Below, piece by piece: positions 9,414 to 17,851 of a DNA stretch of 41,428 bases. The stretch is from NCBI GenBank assembly GCA_016183805.1, contig JACPDX010000036.1, positions 3,549-44,976 on the forward strand. The letters run 5' to 3'. Each line of letters begins with the position of its first letter. Position 1 is the stretch's first letter. The position numbers were made by a program, and so were the translations under genes. This stretch comes from Bacteroidota bacterium. GTDB taxonomy: Bacteria; Bacteroidota; Bacteroidia; Flavobacteriales_E; Vicingaceae. The notes beneath the pieces are model-generated. The model saw nothing but the letters and a program-made list of their open reading frames with translations. It ran no database searches and had not been told where the DNA came from.

Positions 9414-9511
9414 AAGAAAATGAAAACCGTTAAAAATTCATAATTTGGTTAAGAATTTTAATTGTACTGTTAAACTGAAAAGGCTTTTAATATCTTTACA
9501 GTAAGTTTTAT

Positions 9512-10249
9512 ATGATGTCAGATTCAATAGTTATTATACCAACCTACAACGAAAAAGAGAACGTGGAAGCCATGATTCGAAAAGTTTTTTCGTTGCCACA
9601 GGCATTTGATGTATTGATTATTGATGATGGTTCGCCTGATGGAACTGCACAAATTGTAAAAAAACTTCAAACCGAATTTCCTAACCAATTGTTTATTGAA
9701 GAACGTAAAGGAAAACTGGGATTAGGAACAGCTTACATTCATGGTTTTAAGTGGTCGTTGGCAAACAACTACGAATATACTTTTGAAATGGATTGCGATT
9801 TTTCGCACAACCCCGAAGATTTAATGAAATTGTACAACGCTTGTGCAAAAGATGGATATGATTTAGCCATCGGTTCACGTTACATTAAAGGCGTGAATGT
9901 GGTTAACTGGCCCATGGGTCGAATATTAATGTCGTATTATGCGTCGGCTTATGTCCGTTTTATAACTCGAACAAAAATTAGAGACACTACTTCTGGTTTT
10001 AAATGTTACACTCGAAAAGTGTTAGAAACCATTGATTTGAATAAAATCAAGTTTAAAGGTTACGCTTTTCAAATTGAAATGAAATTTGCTGCTATTAAAC
10101 TTGGTTTTAAAGTAGTGGAAATACCTATTATTTTTACCGACCGACAACAAGGTGCTTCAAAAATGAGTGGCGGAATTTTTAAAGAAGCTATTTTTGGAGT
10201 TATTCAAATGAAGATTCTTAGTTGGTTCAAAAGCTATAAAAAAGTATAA
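9512..10249 (+). CDS. Polyprenol monophosphomannose synthase-like GT2 glycosyltransferase
   Basis: This 245-aa protein has a GT-A fold with VIIPTYNEKENVEAM at the N-terminus, nucleotide-binding DDGSPDGT, a DxD-type metal motif in EMDCDFSHNPEDL, and SRYIKGVNV followed by DTTSGFKCY. These match dolichol/polyprenol-phosphate mannosyltransferases, which load a sugar (usually mannose from GDP-mannose) onto a lipid phosphate at the inner membrane. There are no C-terminal membrane helices, as in soluble Ppm1/DPM1-type enzymes. Two ATG codons lie in tandem (9512 and 9515) and either could start. It converges with the TPR gene, with only 8 bases between the stops. The sugar donor cannot be decided from sequence alone. 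Confidence 0.88.
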   Translation: MMSDSIVIIPTYNEKENVEAMIRKVFSLPQAFDVLIIDDGSPDGTAQIVKKLQTEFPNQLFIEERKGKLGLGTAYIHGFKWSLANNYEYTFEMDCDFSHNPEDLMKLYNACAKDGYDLAIGSRYIKGVNVVNWPMGRILMSYYASAYVRFITRTKIRDTTSGFKCYTRKVLETIDLNKIKFKGYAFQIEMKFAAIKLGFKVVEIPIIFTDRQQGASKMSGGIFKEAIFGVIQMKILSWFKSYKKV

Positions 10250-10257
10250 CTTCCTAT

Positions 10258-11034
10258 TCATTTTTCCAATTTTTCTAACAACTTTCTAGCTTGAGACAAA
10301 TCATACATGTCTTCAATTAGATTGGATTTACGAGCTGGAGTTTCTATTACCATTTTGAGTATAATTTTAGCTTCTTCTTCGCGTTTTACTTCACTTAAAA
10401 ACTCGGCATAGTAATACAAATTAGAAATAGATTTTGGATTAACTGCCAATGCTTTTTTTAAATACTCCTCCGCTTTTATTTTCGATGGCCAAGTAAGCAC
10501 AAAAGGAATGTGTGGTACTTTGTAATTGATAACTCCTAAAATTTTATACCCGGCACCATCATTAAATTTGGGGTTTAATACAATCAATTTCTCCGTATAA
10601 AATTTCACCTTATCCGCTAACCCATTTTTTGCCGAATTTATCACACCCAAAGATTCGCCATATTTACTGAAATTAGCAATGTGCCACATTAAAATAGCTT
10701 CGTTTTTTGGATAAACTTTAATAGCTTGCTCACCTATCAAGGCTCCTTTGTAATAGTTTTTTTGTTGCTCAGCTTTAGCTCTTACTACAAAAGCAGCTTT
10801 ATAATAATAGCACTGTAATAAATATTGAATTGCTTTTTCGTCGTTTTCTGTTTTAAGTTCGTTATGGAAAAATATAATAGCTGTATTAATATTTGTAGAA
10901 TCAACTTTCAATTCGTGGTGTTTTTCTGCCCTGTTTTCATAAAAAGTTATGCCACGTTCTATATTAGTTTGAGCCTTGCAAAATGCAAAGCTCAATAAGA
11001 ATTCAACGATTAATATTAGCCTAAAAAAATTCAT
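10258..11034 (-). CDS. TPR-containing periplasmic protein, last gene of the efflux operon
   Basis: This 258-aa protein has a signal peptide (about 1-21, CKAQ) and then helical repeats resembling TPRs (GALIGEQAIKVYPKNEAILM, AEEYLKKALAVNPKSISNLY, EEEAKIILKMVI). Its ATG overlaps the stop of the RND pump gene by 4 bases (ATGA), so translation is probably coupled. It is likely a periplasmic adaptor or scaffold; overall it resembles TPR proteins found beside membrane transporters. No catalytic motif is visible and no specific name is justified. Confidence 0.78.
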   Translation of the reverse strand: MNFFRLILIVEFLLSFAFCKAQTNIERGITFYENRAEKHHELKVDSTNINTAIIFFHNELKTENDEKAIQYLLQCYYYKAAFVVRAKAEQQKNYYKGALIGEQAIKVYPKNEAILMWHIANFSKYGESLGVINSAKNGLADKVKFYTEKLIVLNPKFNDGAGYKILGVINYKVPHIPFVLTWPSKIKAEEYLKKALAVNPKSISNLYYYAEFLSEVKREEEAKIILKMVIETPARKSNLIEDMYDLSQARKLLEKLEK

Positions 11035-14000
11035 GTTTTTACCATTCGTCGTCCTCGTGCTTTAATTTTCTCAGTGATTAAAAACATTGCCGGAACAACT
11101 ACCAAAGTTAAAAAAGTGGCAAATGTTAATCCAAAAATAATTGTCCACGACATTGGCCCCCAAAAAACTACGTTATCACCACCAAAATAAATTTGAGGGT
11201 CTAAATCGGTAAACAAAGTAAAGAAATTAATATTCATTCCAACGGCTAAAGGCATTAATCCCAAAATTGTTGTAATGGCAGTTAGTAAAACTGGTCTCAA
11301 TCTGGTTTTTCCGGCTTCAATCAATGCTTTTCTAATATCGTCAATCGATAATTTTTCGTTTTCTGCCATGCCTAATTCTTCTTTTCTGCGTTCCATTAAT
11401 AACTTGGAATAATCAATCAATACAATAGCGTTGTTTACTACAATTCCTGCCAACGAAATAATTCCAATCATGGTCATCATAACAATAAAATCCATTCGGA
11501 AAATTACCAAACCAAGCAACACCCCAATTAAACTAAACACTACCGCCGTAACAATAATTACCGGAGCAGAAACTGAATTAAATTGTGCCACAATAATTAA
11601 GAAAATCAAGAAAACAGCAATCAATAATGCAGTACTTAAAAACTTCATTTCTTTTGCCTGATCTTCTTGTTGTCCTGTAAATTTCCAAGTGTGTTTATCA
11701 TTTACCTGATAACCTATTAATGATTTTTTAATGTTTTCCACTACTTCATTCGCATTGTAATTTTCCAACACGTTAGATTGTAACGTTACCACACGTTTTT
11801 GGTTTTTTCGATTAATAGAACTATAGGTTGTTGATTTTTGGGCAGATGCTACCGACGAAATAGGTACCTGAACAATTTTACCGTTTGAAGGGTCTCTAAA
11901 AGTGATAAGTTGATTCAAGATTTTTTCGACATTGTAACGTGAAATATCATTCATTCTTAAAATGATTTTGTAGTCATCTTCACCTTCTTTGTATTTCGAA
12001 ATTTCTTTACCAAACAACGAAGTTCTAATGGCAGAACCAATCTGAGCTGTTGAAACATTAAAACGACGTGCTTTTTGTCGGTCGATATTAATCAACAACT
12101 CTGGTTTTCCTGTTTGTATGTCTAATTTTAATTCCTCAATACCCGGAATATTTTGGCTGTTGACAAACTGTTTCATGTGTTCCGCATCATCAATCAACAA
12201 CTCGTAATCTTCGCCTGAAATTTCAATATTAATGGGTTTACCGGTTGGAGGTCCTGCGGGGTCTTTATCCACCGTAATTTGTGCACCCGGTACTTCTCGG
12301 GTTAAATCTCTAATGTCGTTCATGATTTGATTGGTACTCATCCCTTTCCGTTCATTAAAAGGAACAAAAGAAACTGTTATCCTTGCTTTTTCAGGGGTAT
12401 CTCCCATCGAAACTCCTTGTGCAGGATCGGATGTACCTTGTCCAACCTGACCAATAACAGATTCAACAATAAACCCACGTTTCATTTTTTCACCTCGTAC
12501 TTCAATTTCTTCATCGAAATACTTCATTACTTTATTTTCGATTTCAATGGCAACCCGATTAGTCGATTCAATATCTGTTCCAATGGGCTGTTCGATAAAA
12601 ATATTGAGGTATTTCGGCATGTTTTCAGGAAAAAAACCAACTTTAGGGGTAGCTATTCCCAACAACACAAAACTAAAAATCAACAATAAAAAAGTTCCTA
12701 TTAATAATTTTCTAGGATTCTTTTTCGCTAAAGCTTTACTTAAAAATCGTTTATATGCATCTTCAACTTTTGGCAATATGTTGTTTTGAAAATATTTTGT
12801 AGCAGGGCTAAAGAAGTAGGTACTTACTAAAATGGTTAAACCAGCAGCAATAATTAAGTTTCCAAAACCCATGGAAGCAAAAATGCTAAACATTAGCCCA
12901 ACAATTAATAATGTAATTGATGTAATTAAAATTTTCTTTTTGTTAGCCGGTTTTTCTTCTAATTTCATGAAAATTGAAGTAAAAACAGGGTTAATTACTA
13001 ATGCTACAAACAATGATGAACCTAAAACAATAATTAAGGTAATGGGTAAATATTTCATAAACTCACCCATTAATCCGGGCCAGATAGCCAATGGTATAAA
13101 TGCCGCTAAAGTTGTTGCTGTTGAGGCTATTATTGGCCAAGCAACCTCTCCAGCTCCATAAATTGAGGCTTTGGATAATGGATAACCTTCATCTAAAAAT
13201 CGATAAATATTTTCGACAATAACAATTCCATTATCAACCAACATTCCAAGTGCCAAAACCAATGAGAACAGTACCATCATATTGAGTGTCACTCCCATTG
13301 CACTTAATATCATAAACGCTAAAAACATCGACAATGGAATAGCAATACCCACAAATAAAGCATTTCTTAATCCTAAAAAAAACAATAAAACACCCACCAC
13401 CAACAACATACCGAATATGATGCTGTTTTCGAGTTCATCTACTTGTGTTCTGGTTTGTTCCGATTGGTCGCTGGTTATGGAAACTGTTAAACTATGCGGA
13501 AATTGATTTTCTTTTAAATCGGCAATAATTACATTGATGGCATCAGAAACTTCCAGTAAATTTTCTCCACTTCGTTTAAACACATCGCACATTACAACAG
13601 GTTTTCCAAACTCACGAGCATAGGAATCTCTATCTTTTCCTTCGAATGATATTTCAGCAATATCACGTAAGTAAACAATGTTTAACTTTTCTTGTTTAAC
13701 AATTAAATTTTCGATGTCCTTCCAATTCTTAAAATCACCAACAGTTCTTACACTTCTTTTAATATCGTCAACCAATAAATCGCCACCGGAAATGGTCATG
13801 TTCTCATAAGCTACTGCATTTTCGATATCAGTAAAACTAATGTTCATACTTTCCATTTTTTGAACATCTACCTTAATTTTCACTTCTTTTTCCTGAGTTC
13901 CTCTAATATCTACTTTAGTAACTTGTGGTAAAGCTTCAATCTTATCTTCAATAATTTTAGCATAATCCTCGAGCAATTCTGCAGAAAAATCGCCGGATAA

Positions 14001-14465
14001 ATTCACATTCATTACGGGCGTTAGTTCCGAAAAATTCATTTCGAAAACATTTGGTTCCATAGGTAAATCTTTAGGAAAATCGGCATTACTCTTCGCCTTA
14101 TCTACTGCGTCTTTTACTTTTTGCAAAGCTTTATCTGGCGAAACACTAAAATCAAAAACCACACGAATGGATGAGTACCCCTGAATAGAATTTGATGTTA
14201 ATTTATCTATCCCTGTAATGGTTTTAATTTCTTTTTCAATAGGTCGGGTAATTAATTTTTCGATATCAACAGGCGAGTTTCCCGGATAAGGAGTTCCAAC
14301 ATAAATCTCGGGGGTTACTACCTCCGGAAATGCTTCTCGAGGCATTGATACATAAGCAATTACTCCAGCTATTAAAATAATTGCTGTAATTACAAATACG
14401 GTAGTTTTGTTTTTTACTGAAAGCGTTGATAAGCCAAATTCTTTCAATCCTTTTTTATCTTTCAT
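11031..14465 (-). CDS. RND efflux pump permease subunit (AcrB/HAE-type)
   Basis: This 1144-aa inner-membrane proton/drug antiporter has TM1 at about 20-42. The porter domain includes TPEIYVGTPYPGNSPVDIEK and the TM4 motif is GMLVDNGIVIVEN (D411-N412). The second half repeats the architecture and ends in the TM10-TM12 region (GIVVNNAIVLIDYSK, FLTLVVVPAMFL). AcrB has two adjacent Asp in TM4 and a Lys in TM10; here TM4 has Asp-Asn and TM10 has Asn, so the proton relay differs. The protein is about 100 aa longer than AcrB, partly because of two extra hydrophobic segments at about 510-550 before the second half. It is followed by the TPR gene and preceded by the adaptor gene; together they form a tripartite pump operon under TetR control. 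Confidence 0.93.
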   Translation of the reverse strand: MKDKKGLKEFGLSTLSVKNKTTVFVITAIILIAGVIAYVSMPREAFPEVVTPEIYVGTPYPGNSPVDIEKLITRPIEKEIKTITGIDKLTSNSIQGYSSIRVVFDFSVSPDKALQKVKDAVDKAKSNADFPKDLPMEPNVFEMNFSELTPVMNVNLSGDFSAELLEDYAKIIEDKIEALPQVTKVDIRGTQEKEVKIKVDVQKMESMNISFTDIENAVAYENMTISGGDLLVDDIKRSVRTVGDFKNWKDIENLIVKQEKLNIVYLRDIAEISFEGKDRDSYAREFGKPVVMCDVFKRSGENLLEVSDAINVIIADLKENQFPHSLTVSITSDQSEQTRTQVDELENSIIFGMLLVVGVLLFFLGLRNALFVGIAIPLSMFLAFMILSAMGVTLNMMVLFSLVLALGMLVDNGIVIVENIYRFLDEGYPLSKASIYGAGEVAWPIIASTATTLAAFIPLAIWPGLMGEFMKYLPITLIIVLGSSLFVALVINPVFTSIFMKLEEKPANKKKILITSITLLIVGLMFSIFASMGFGNLIIAAGLTILVSTYFFSPATKYFQNNILPKVEDAYKRFLSKALAKKNPRKLLIGTFLLLIFSFVLLGIATPKVGFFPENMPKYLNIFIEQPIGTDIESTNRVAIEIENKVMKYFDEEIEVRGEKMKRGFIVESVIGQVGQGTSDPAQGVSMGDTPEKARITVSFVPFNERKGMSTNQIMNDIRDLTREVPGAQITVDKDPAGPPTGKPINIEISGEDYELLIDDAEHMKQFVNSQNIPGIEELKLDIQTGKPELLINIDRQKARRFNVSTAQIGSAIRTSLFGKEISKYKEGEDDYKIILRMNDISRYNVEKILNQLITFRDPSNGKIVQVPISSVASAQKSTTYSSINRKNQKRVVTLQSNVLENYNANEVVENIKKSLIGYQVNDKHTWKFTGQQEDQAKEMKFLSTALLIAVFLIFLIIVAQFNSVSAPVIIVTAVVFSLIGVLLGLVIFRMDFIVMMTMIGIISLAGIVVNNAIVLIDYSKLLMERRKEELGMAENEKLSIDDIRKALIEAGKTRLRPVLLTAITTILGLMPLAVGMNINFFTLFTDLDPQIYFGGDNVVFWGPMSWTIIFGLTFATFLTLVVVPAMFLITEKIKARGRRMVKT

Positions 14466-14553
14466 GGTTTGTGATTAGAGATTATTCGATTAGAGATTAT
14501 TAATTTTTATAGTTGGAAGTCCGAAGACCGAAGCAACTTCCAACTTCGGTCTT
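14466..14553. repeat. Operon spacer with direct and inverted repeats
   Basis: The spacer holds a twice-repeated GATTAGAGATTAT (14473-14502). It also has two overlapping inverted repeats: AGTTGGAAGT (14511-14520) with ACTTCCAACT (14536-14545), and GAAGACCGAAG (14523-14533) with CTTCGGTCTTC (14544-14554). The stems are mutually exclusive. The word ACTTCGGTCTTC recurs in the next spacer at 15752-15763. Confidence 0.65.
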
Positions 14554-15696
14554 CTATCTTCCTACTTCTTTTATTTCTACAACATCTCCATCCTGCACAC
14601 TTCTCGAACCTTTATCAATATACATTTCATTACCTAACAAACCTTCCAGAATCACTGTTTGATTTTGATAGGACAACCCTGATTTAATGATTACTTTTTT
14701 TACCATTTTTTGGTTCTGTTTATCAGCAATAACATACACATAATTGTTTCCGTTTCTATCTTGTTGGATAATACTCGATGGCACTACCACTGCCGAATCT
14801 TGAGAAAAATCCCTTATACTGATATCTGCCAAAAGATTGGGTTTTAAATCGGCTTTAACATTCGATAAATCAATGTAAATTTTAAACGATCGGTTGTTTG
14901 GATTAATAAAATCAGCTACTCTGCTTAATTTACATTCAAACGTTTGATGAATAGTTGGAAAATTCACATTAACCAATGTTCCTTCCTTTAAAATACTGAT
15001 ATAATTTTCAGATACATCGGCTTTTATATAGGTTTCGTTATAGTTAATTACACGAGCAACCGGCATCATAGGGTTTGCCGACTCGCCTACTTTAGGTAAA
15101 ATTTCATCTACAATTCCTGTAATTGGCGATTTCACCACATACATGTTGGCTTGTTGTTTTACTGTTTTTAATTTTTGCTCTAACGCTTCTTTGTTAGTTT
15201 TGGCTTGTAAATATTGAACTTCAGAACCAATTTTTTCGTTCCACAAACGCTCCTGTTTTTCAAAAATTTGCTTCGCCAAATCATATTGGGTTTCTATTTC
15301 TGTAAGAGTTGATTGAATCACATCAGCATCCATTTTTAATAGTACATCACCTTTGTTAACTCTTGAACCTTCTTTAACTAGTATTGCAGTAATAACTCCG
15401 GGTACTTCAGGATAAAGCAGTGCATTTCCGCCAGTTTCTACTGCACCTTGTACTTCTACAAAATGATTAAACGTTTTAACTTCTACTGTATTTAAAGTTA
15501 CCAATGGTAATCTTAAATTGGTATCGGCAGCTTTTATTTGTTGGTCGATAGCTGCTATCTGAATAGCAATATCATCGTATAACGTTTTAAGCGAATCTTT
15601 TTTTTCCTTTAATTCACTTAAACCATCTGTTTCATTATTGTTTCCGCATGAAAATGCAACAATTGAAAAGCTAAGCATAAAAATTATTTTTTTCAT
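14554..15696 (-). CDS. RND efflux periplasmic adaptor subunit (membrane fusion protein)
   Basis: This 380-aa lipoprotein links the RND pump to an outer-membrane channel. The ATG at 15696 is chosen because it starts directly at a lipoprotein signal (MKKIIFMLSF, lipobox FSC at about 18); an ATG 24 bases upstream would add eight polar residues in front of it. A coiled coil lies near residues 28-55. It is followed by the lipoyl/barrel-sandwich halves (GVITAILVKEGSRVNKGDVL and YVVKSPITGIVDEILPKVGE), separated by a helical hairpin (about 120-175), then the beta-barrel and membrane-proximal domains (VVPSSIIQQDRNGNNYVYVI). It sits between the disrupted tolC and the pump gene, and repeat-bearing spacers lie on both sides. 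Confidence 0.92.
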   Translation of the reverse strand: MKKIIFMLSFSIVAFSCGNNNETDGLSELKEKKDSLKTLYDDIAIQIAAIDQQIKAADTNLRLPLVTLNTVEVKTFNHFVEVQGAVETGGNALLYPEVPGVITAILVKEGSRVNKGDVLLKMDADVIQSTLTEIETQYDLAKQIFEKQERLWNEKIGSEVQYLQAKTNKEALEQKLKTVKQQANMYVVKSPITGIVDEILPKVGESANPMMPVARVINYNETYIKADVSENYISILKEGTLVNVNFPTIHQTFECKLSRVADFINPNNRSFKIYIDLSNVKADLKPNLLADISIRDFSQDSAVVVPSSIIQQDRNGNNYVYVIADKQNQKMVKKVIIKSGLSYQNQTVILEGLLGNEMYIDKGSRSVQDGDVVEIKEVGR

Positions 15697-15720
15697 ATGT
15701 ATTGTTTTGTTATTTGTCAT

Positions 15721-15776
15721 CAGTTATTAGTTATTAATCATTGGTCTTCCGACTTCGGTCTTCGGTCTTCCGACCT
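15721..15776. repeat. Operon spacer with direct repeats
   Basis: This stretch contains GGTCTTCCGAC twice (15743-15753 and 15764-15774) and ACTTCGGTCTTC (15752-15763), a word shared with the spacer at 14543-14554. It also has a TTATTAGTTATTAAT stretch resembling, on the other strand, the AACTAATAACTG-type spacers at 30.2 and 32.4 kb. Confidence 0.55.
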
Positions 15777-17038
15777 TTATTTTATTATTCCTAATGCTTT
15801 ATTTAATTGAGAAGTGGAGTTAAACAAATCCAAAAGTGATTTAATATACTTCGCTTCGGTTTCTAAATATTGTGATTGCGTTTGAGTTAGTTCCATGCTC
15901 GAAATCATTCCTTCGGTATATTTTTTCATGGAGTTGTTATTAATTTTTTCGGCTATTTTCAATCCATCTTTTTGATTGATGTAAATGCTGTACGACGAGG
16001 TATAATCTGACTTTGCTCGTTGTACTTGGAGAATTAAGTTTTGCTCCACCTGTTTCGAGGTGCTTTAATTCCCCACAATGTGGAAGGATACCATGTTCCA
16101 CCATTAAACACTTCAAACTTGTTGCTCATATTTTGTTGCTGATGATTGAAAAATGCAGCAATTTGAGGGGCAAATGAAAATTTTTCTTTTCTCAAATTCA
16201 ATTTCATCAAATCCTCATTTACTTTAATAATTTGATTTTCGATGTGATTTTCGGCTTTAAATTCTTTCGATAACGCATCCTCCGGATTTACGCTTAACAA
16301 CAATATTTCGATATTATCGGTTAACGAAATGGCAGCAGATAACTCCATTCCCATTTGAAATTTTAACAGGTTTAATGCAATTTCTTTTTGTCGTTTTGCC
16401 TCGGTCAAGGAATTATTAATGTTGTTTAACGTTAATTGTAATTGGTCAACATTTTGTTCTTCCATAAAACCTTCCTGATATATTTTTTTGGTTTCGGCTA
16501 ACAATTTTTCGGTGTTGGCAACAATATCTTGTAAAAGCTTTGCATTTTCATCAGCAATTAAGCACAAATAATAGGCTTGAGCAACATCTTCACGTACCAT
16601 CAACTCTGTTTTTTCTAAACTTTTTTCTGCAAAACTTTTATACGTTCTCGAAGCTTGTAATCCAACGATGTAAGAGCCATCGAACAACAATTGTGTAGCC
16701 GTAATTTTTGCTGTGGTATTGTAATCGGTACCAAATTTTAATTCGGCAAATTCATCCTTTGGAGCCATTGGATTAAATGCCGTTGCAGGGATTAAACTTA
16801 CGGGCAATTCTAAAAAATTCTGAAATTGAGCCTCAGCTTCTACTCTGGGCAAACCAATTCCCGTAGTTTCCCATACTTTCTTTTTTGCAATTAACACATC
16901 TTTTTCGGCATTTAACCTTTGGTAATTATTGGTAAGTGCGTAGTTCTGAGCCTGTTTTAATGTAAATGTTTGTTCGGTTTGTGCAAACAAATTGTTTACT
17001 AAGATAACCGCACTAAAAACTAAAATGATTAGCCTCAT
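15777..17038 (-). pseudogene. TolC-family outer-membrane efflux channel, disrupted by internal deletion and frameshift
   Basis: The 5' part (17038 to 16034) encodes a signal peptide (LFAQ) and the TolC helical and barrel regions through YPSTLWGIK, then shifts into RNRWSKT and stops. The 3' part, in another frame (readable from about 16053 to 15777), resumes with EQNLILQVQRAKSDYTSS and runs to the normal family C-terminus. The family segment expected between them, a P-[LI]-F-[SG]-G-type strand and the next helix of roughly 30 residues, is absent. The join at about 16048-16072 is therefore not a one-base error alone. It lies between tetR and the adaptor gene, where an intact tolC is expected. 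Either the channel is dead and another TolC substitutes, or this is an assembly defect. Confidence 0.85.
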
Positions 17039-17040
17039 TA

Positions 17041-17658
17041 TTAAAAATTTAAATTTTCGTTGATAATTTTTTGAGAGAAATATTTCACTCCTTTTTCACT
17101 CGCTATACCCCTAATATGATACCTGGCAATTTCGCGGTGTAGTGTTTCGAAAGTGAATTGTTTTGCAGGGAAAAAATCGGGGTCAAACATTTTATCTATC
17201 ATACTGACATAAATTTTGGCAACAATTTCGGGGGTTACATTATCTCGATACAGCCCCTGAGCAATTCCGTCGTGAATATTTTTTACCATCATGTCATAAA
17301 TAAAACATTGTTTATGGTTTTCCATTACTTTCCAAGCTTCGGGGTAGTATTTTTGTAAATCGAACATTACAGCCGGCTGTATATGCTGCAATTTTTCACT
17401 TATTCTTTTGTTTACAAAAAAGAGTTCGTCGATGGCATTTCCTTTTTCTTCAGAAATTTCGCACAACATACATTGTTCTGCACCAACGGTAAGTTCAACA
17501 CATTGTTTAACCAAATCTTTTTTATCGGAAACATGTTGGTAAAGCGTTTTTTTAGAAATTCCAAGGTGGCTCGAAATATCGTCCATGGTCAGGCTTTTTA
17601 TACCGTACCGCATAAAAATTTCTGTTATGGCTAGTAATAATTGTTCTTTGGTTTCCAT
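17041..17658 (-). CDS. TetR/AcrR-family repressor of the efflux operon
   Basis: This 205-aa regulator has an N-terminal helix-turn-helix: YGIKSLTMDDISSHLGIS followed by KKTLYQHVSDKKDLV, the canonical TetR recognition-helix region (about residues 19-50). The C-terminal ligand domain contains two cysteines in a CMLC pair near residue 60. It is the first gene of the efflux operon and ends 2 bases before tolC, so it most likely represses its own operon and is released by a pump substrate. The likely operator is the palindrome at 17686-17719. The -7 element at 17663-17670 leaves only 4 bases before the ATG, suggesting a nearly leaderless transcript. Confidence 0.93.
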   Translation of the reverse strand: METKEQLLLAITEIFMRYGIKSLTMDDISSHLGISKKTLYQHVSDKKDLVKQCVELTVGAEQCMLCEISEEKGNAIDELFFVNKRISEKLQHIQPAVMFDLQKYYPEAWKVMENHKQCFIYDMMVKNIHDGIAQGLYRDNVTPEIVAKIYVSMIDKMFDPDFFPAKQFTFETLHREIARYHIRGIASEKGVKYFSQKIINENLNF

Positions 17659-17662
17659 GCGA

Positions 17663-17670
17663 CAAATTTA
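17663..17670 (-). promoter_or_regulatory. -7 promoter element of the TetR/efflux operon
   Basis: On the minus strand TAAATTTG matches TAnnTTTG. The next four bases lead straight to the tetR ATG (17658), so the mRNA should be leaderless or nearly so. The -33 region would fall within the operator palindrome. Confidence 0.55.
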
Positions 17671-17685
17671 GGAAACAAAATATAC

Positions 17686-17719
17686 ACTGGAAACATTTTT
17701 TATAAAAAATGTTTCCAGT
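17686..17719. promoter_or_regulatory. 34-bp perfect palindrome, likely TetR operator
   Basis: The left arm ACTGGAAACATTTTTTA is followed directly by its exact reverse complement, ending at 17719. The half-site GGAAACA occurs in the palindrome and again at 17671-17677, nearer the tetR start. Position over the predicted -33 region of tetR and upstream of the divergent LRR-AAA promoter fits an autorepressor operator. Confidence 0.75.
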
Positions 17720-17747
17720 TAGTAAAAAAATCAGTTAATAAATTGAT

Positions 17748-17779
17748 TTTGAATTCGATAAATTTTTTATGTACATTTG
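17748..17779 (+). promoter_or_regulatory. Promoter of the LRR-AAA/HNH cassette
   Basis: TTTG (17748-17751), a 20-bp spacer, and TACATTTG (17772-17779) match the Bacteroidota housekeeping promoter pattern closely. The start of transcription is expected near 17785, giving a leader of about 65 nt that contains a hairpin. It is the best promoter match in the window. Confidence 0.7.
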
Positions 17780-17794
17780 GATAAACGTATAGGG

Positions 17795-17822
17795 CGGATA
17801 TGATGCAGATGTATTATATCCG
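17795..17822 (+). promoter_or_regulatory. 12-bp RNA hairpin in the leader of the LRR-AAA gene
   Basis: CGGATATGATGC (17795-17806) pairs with GTATTATATCCG (17811-17822) around the tetraloop AGAT. Two of the 12 pairs are G-U when read as plus-strand RNA, so the hairpin is better as RNA than as DNA. The sequence CGTTAGGC follows at 17825-17832, 19 bases before the ATG. Confidence 0.6.
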
Positions 17823-17851
17823 TTCGTTAGGCAAAATACAAACGAAGAAAT

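Noticed and set aside
12327-13506. Several plus-strand open frames inside the RND pump gene
   Set aside because: They are opposite-strand shadows of the pump gene with no family resemblance, and similar shadows occur over most genes here.
15697-15720. ATG 24 bases upstream of the adaptor start
   Set aside because: It would place eight polar residues before the lipoprotein signal; ATG 15696 begins directly at it.
17795-17832. Integron attC site at the LRR-AAA leader
   Set aside because: Only one right-box-like GTTAGGC is present; the matching left box and spacers are not convincing, there is no second site after the HNH gene and no integrase is seen. Kept only as a finding about a possible cassette leader.
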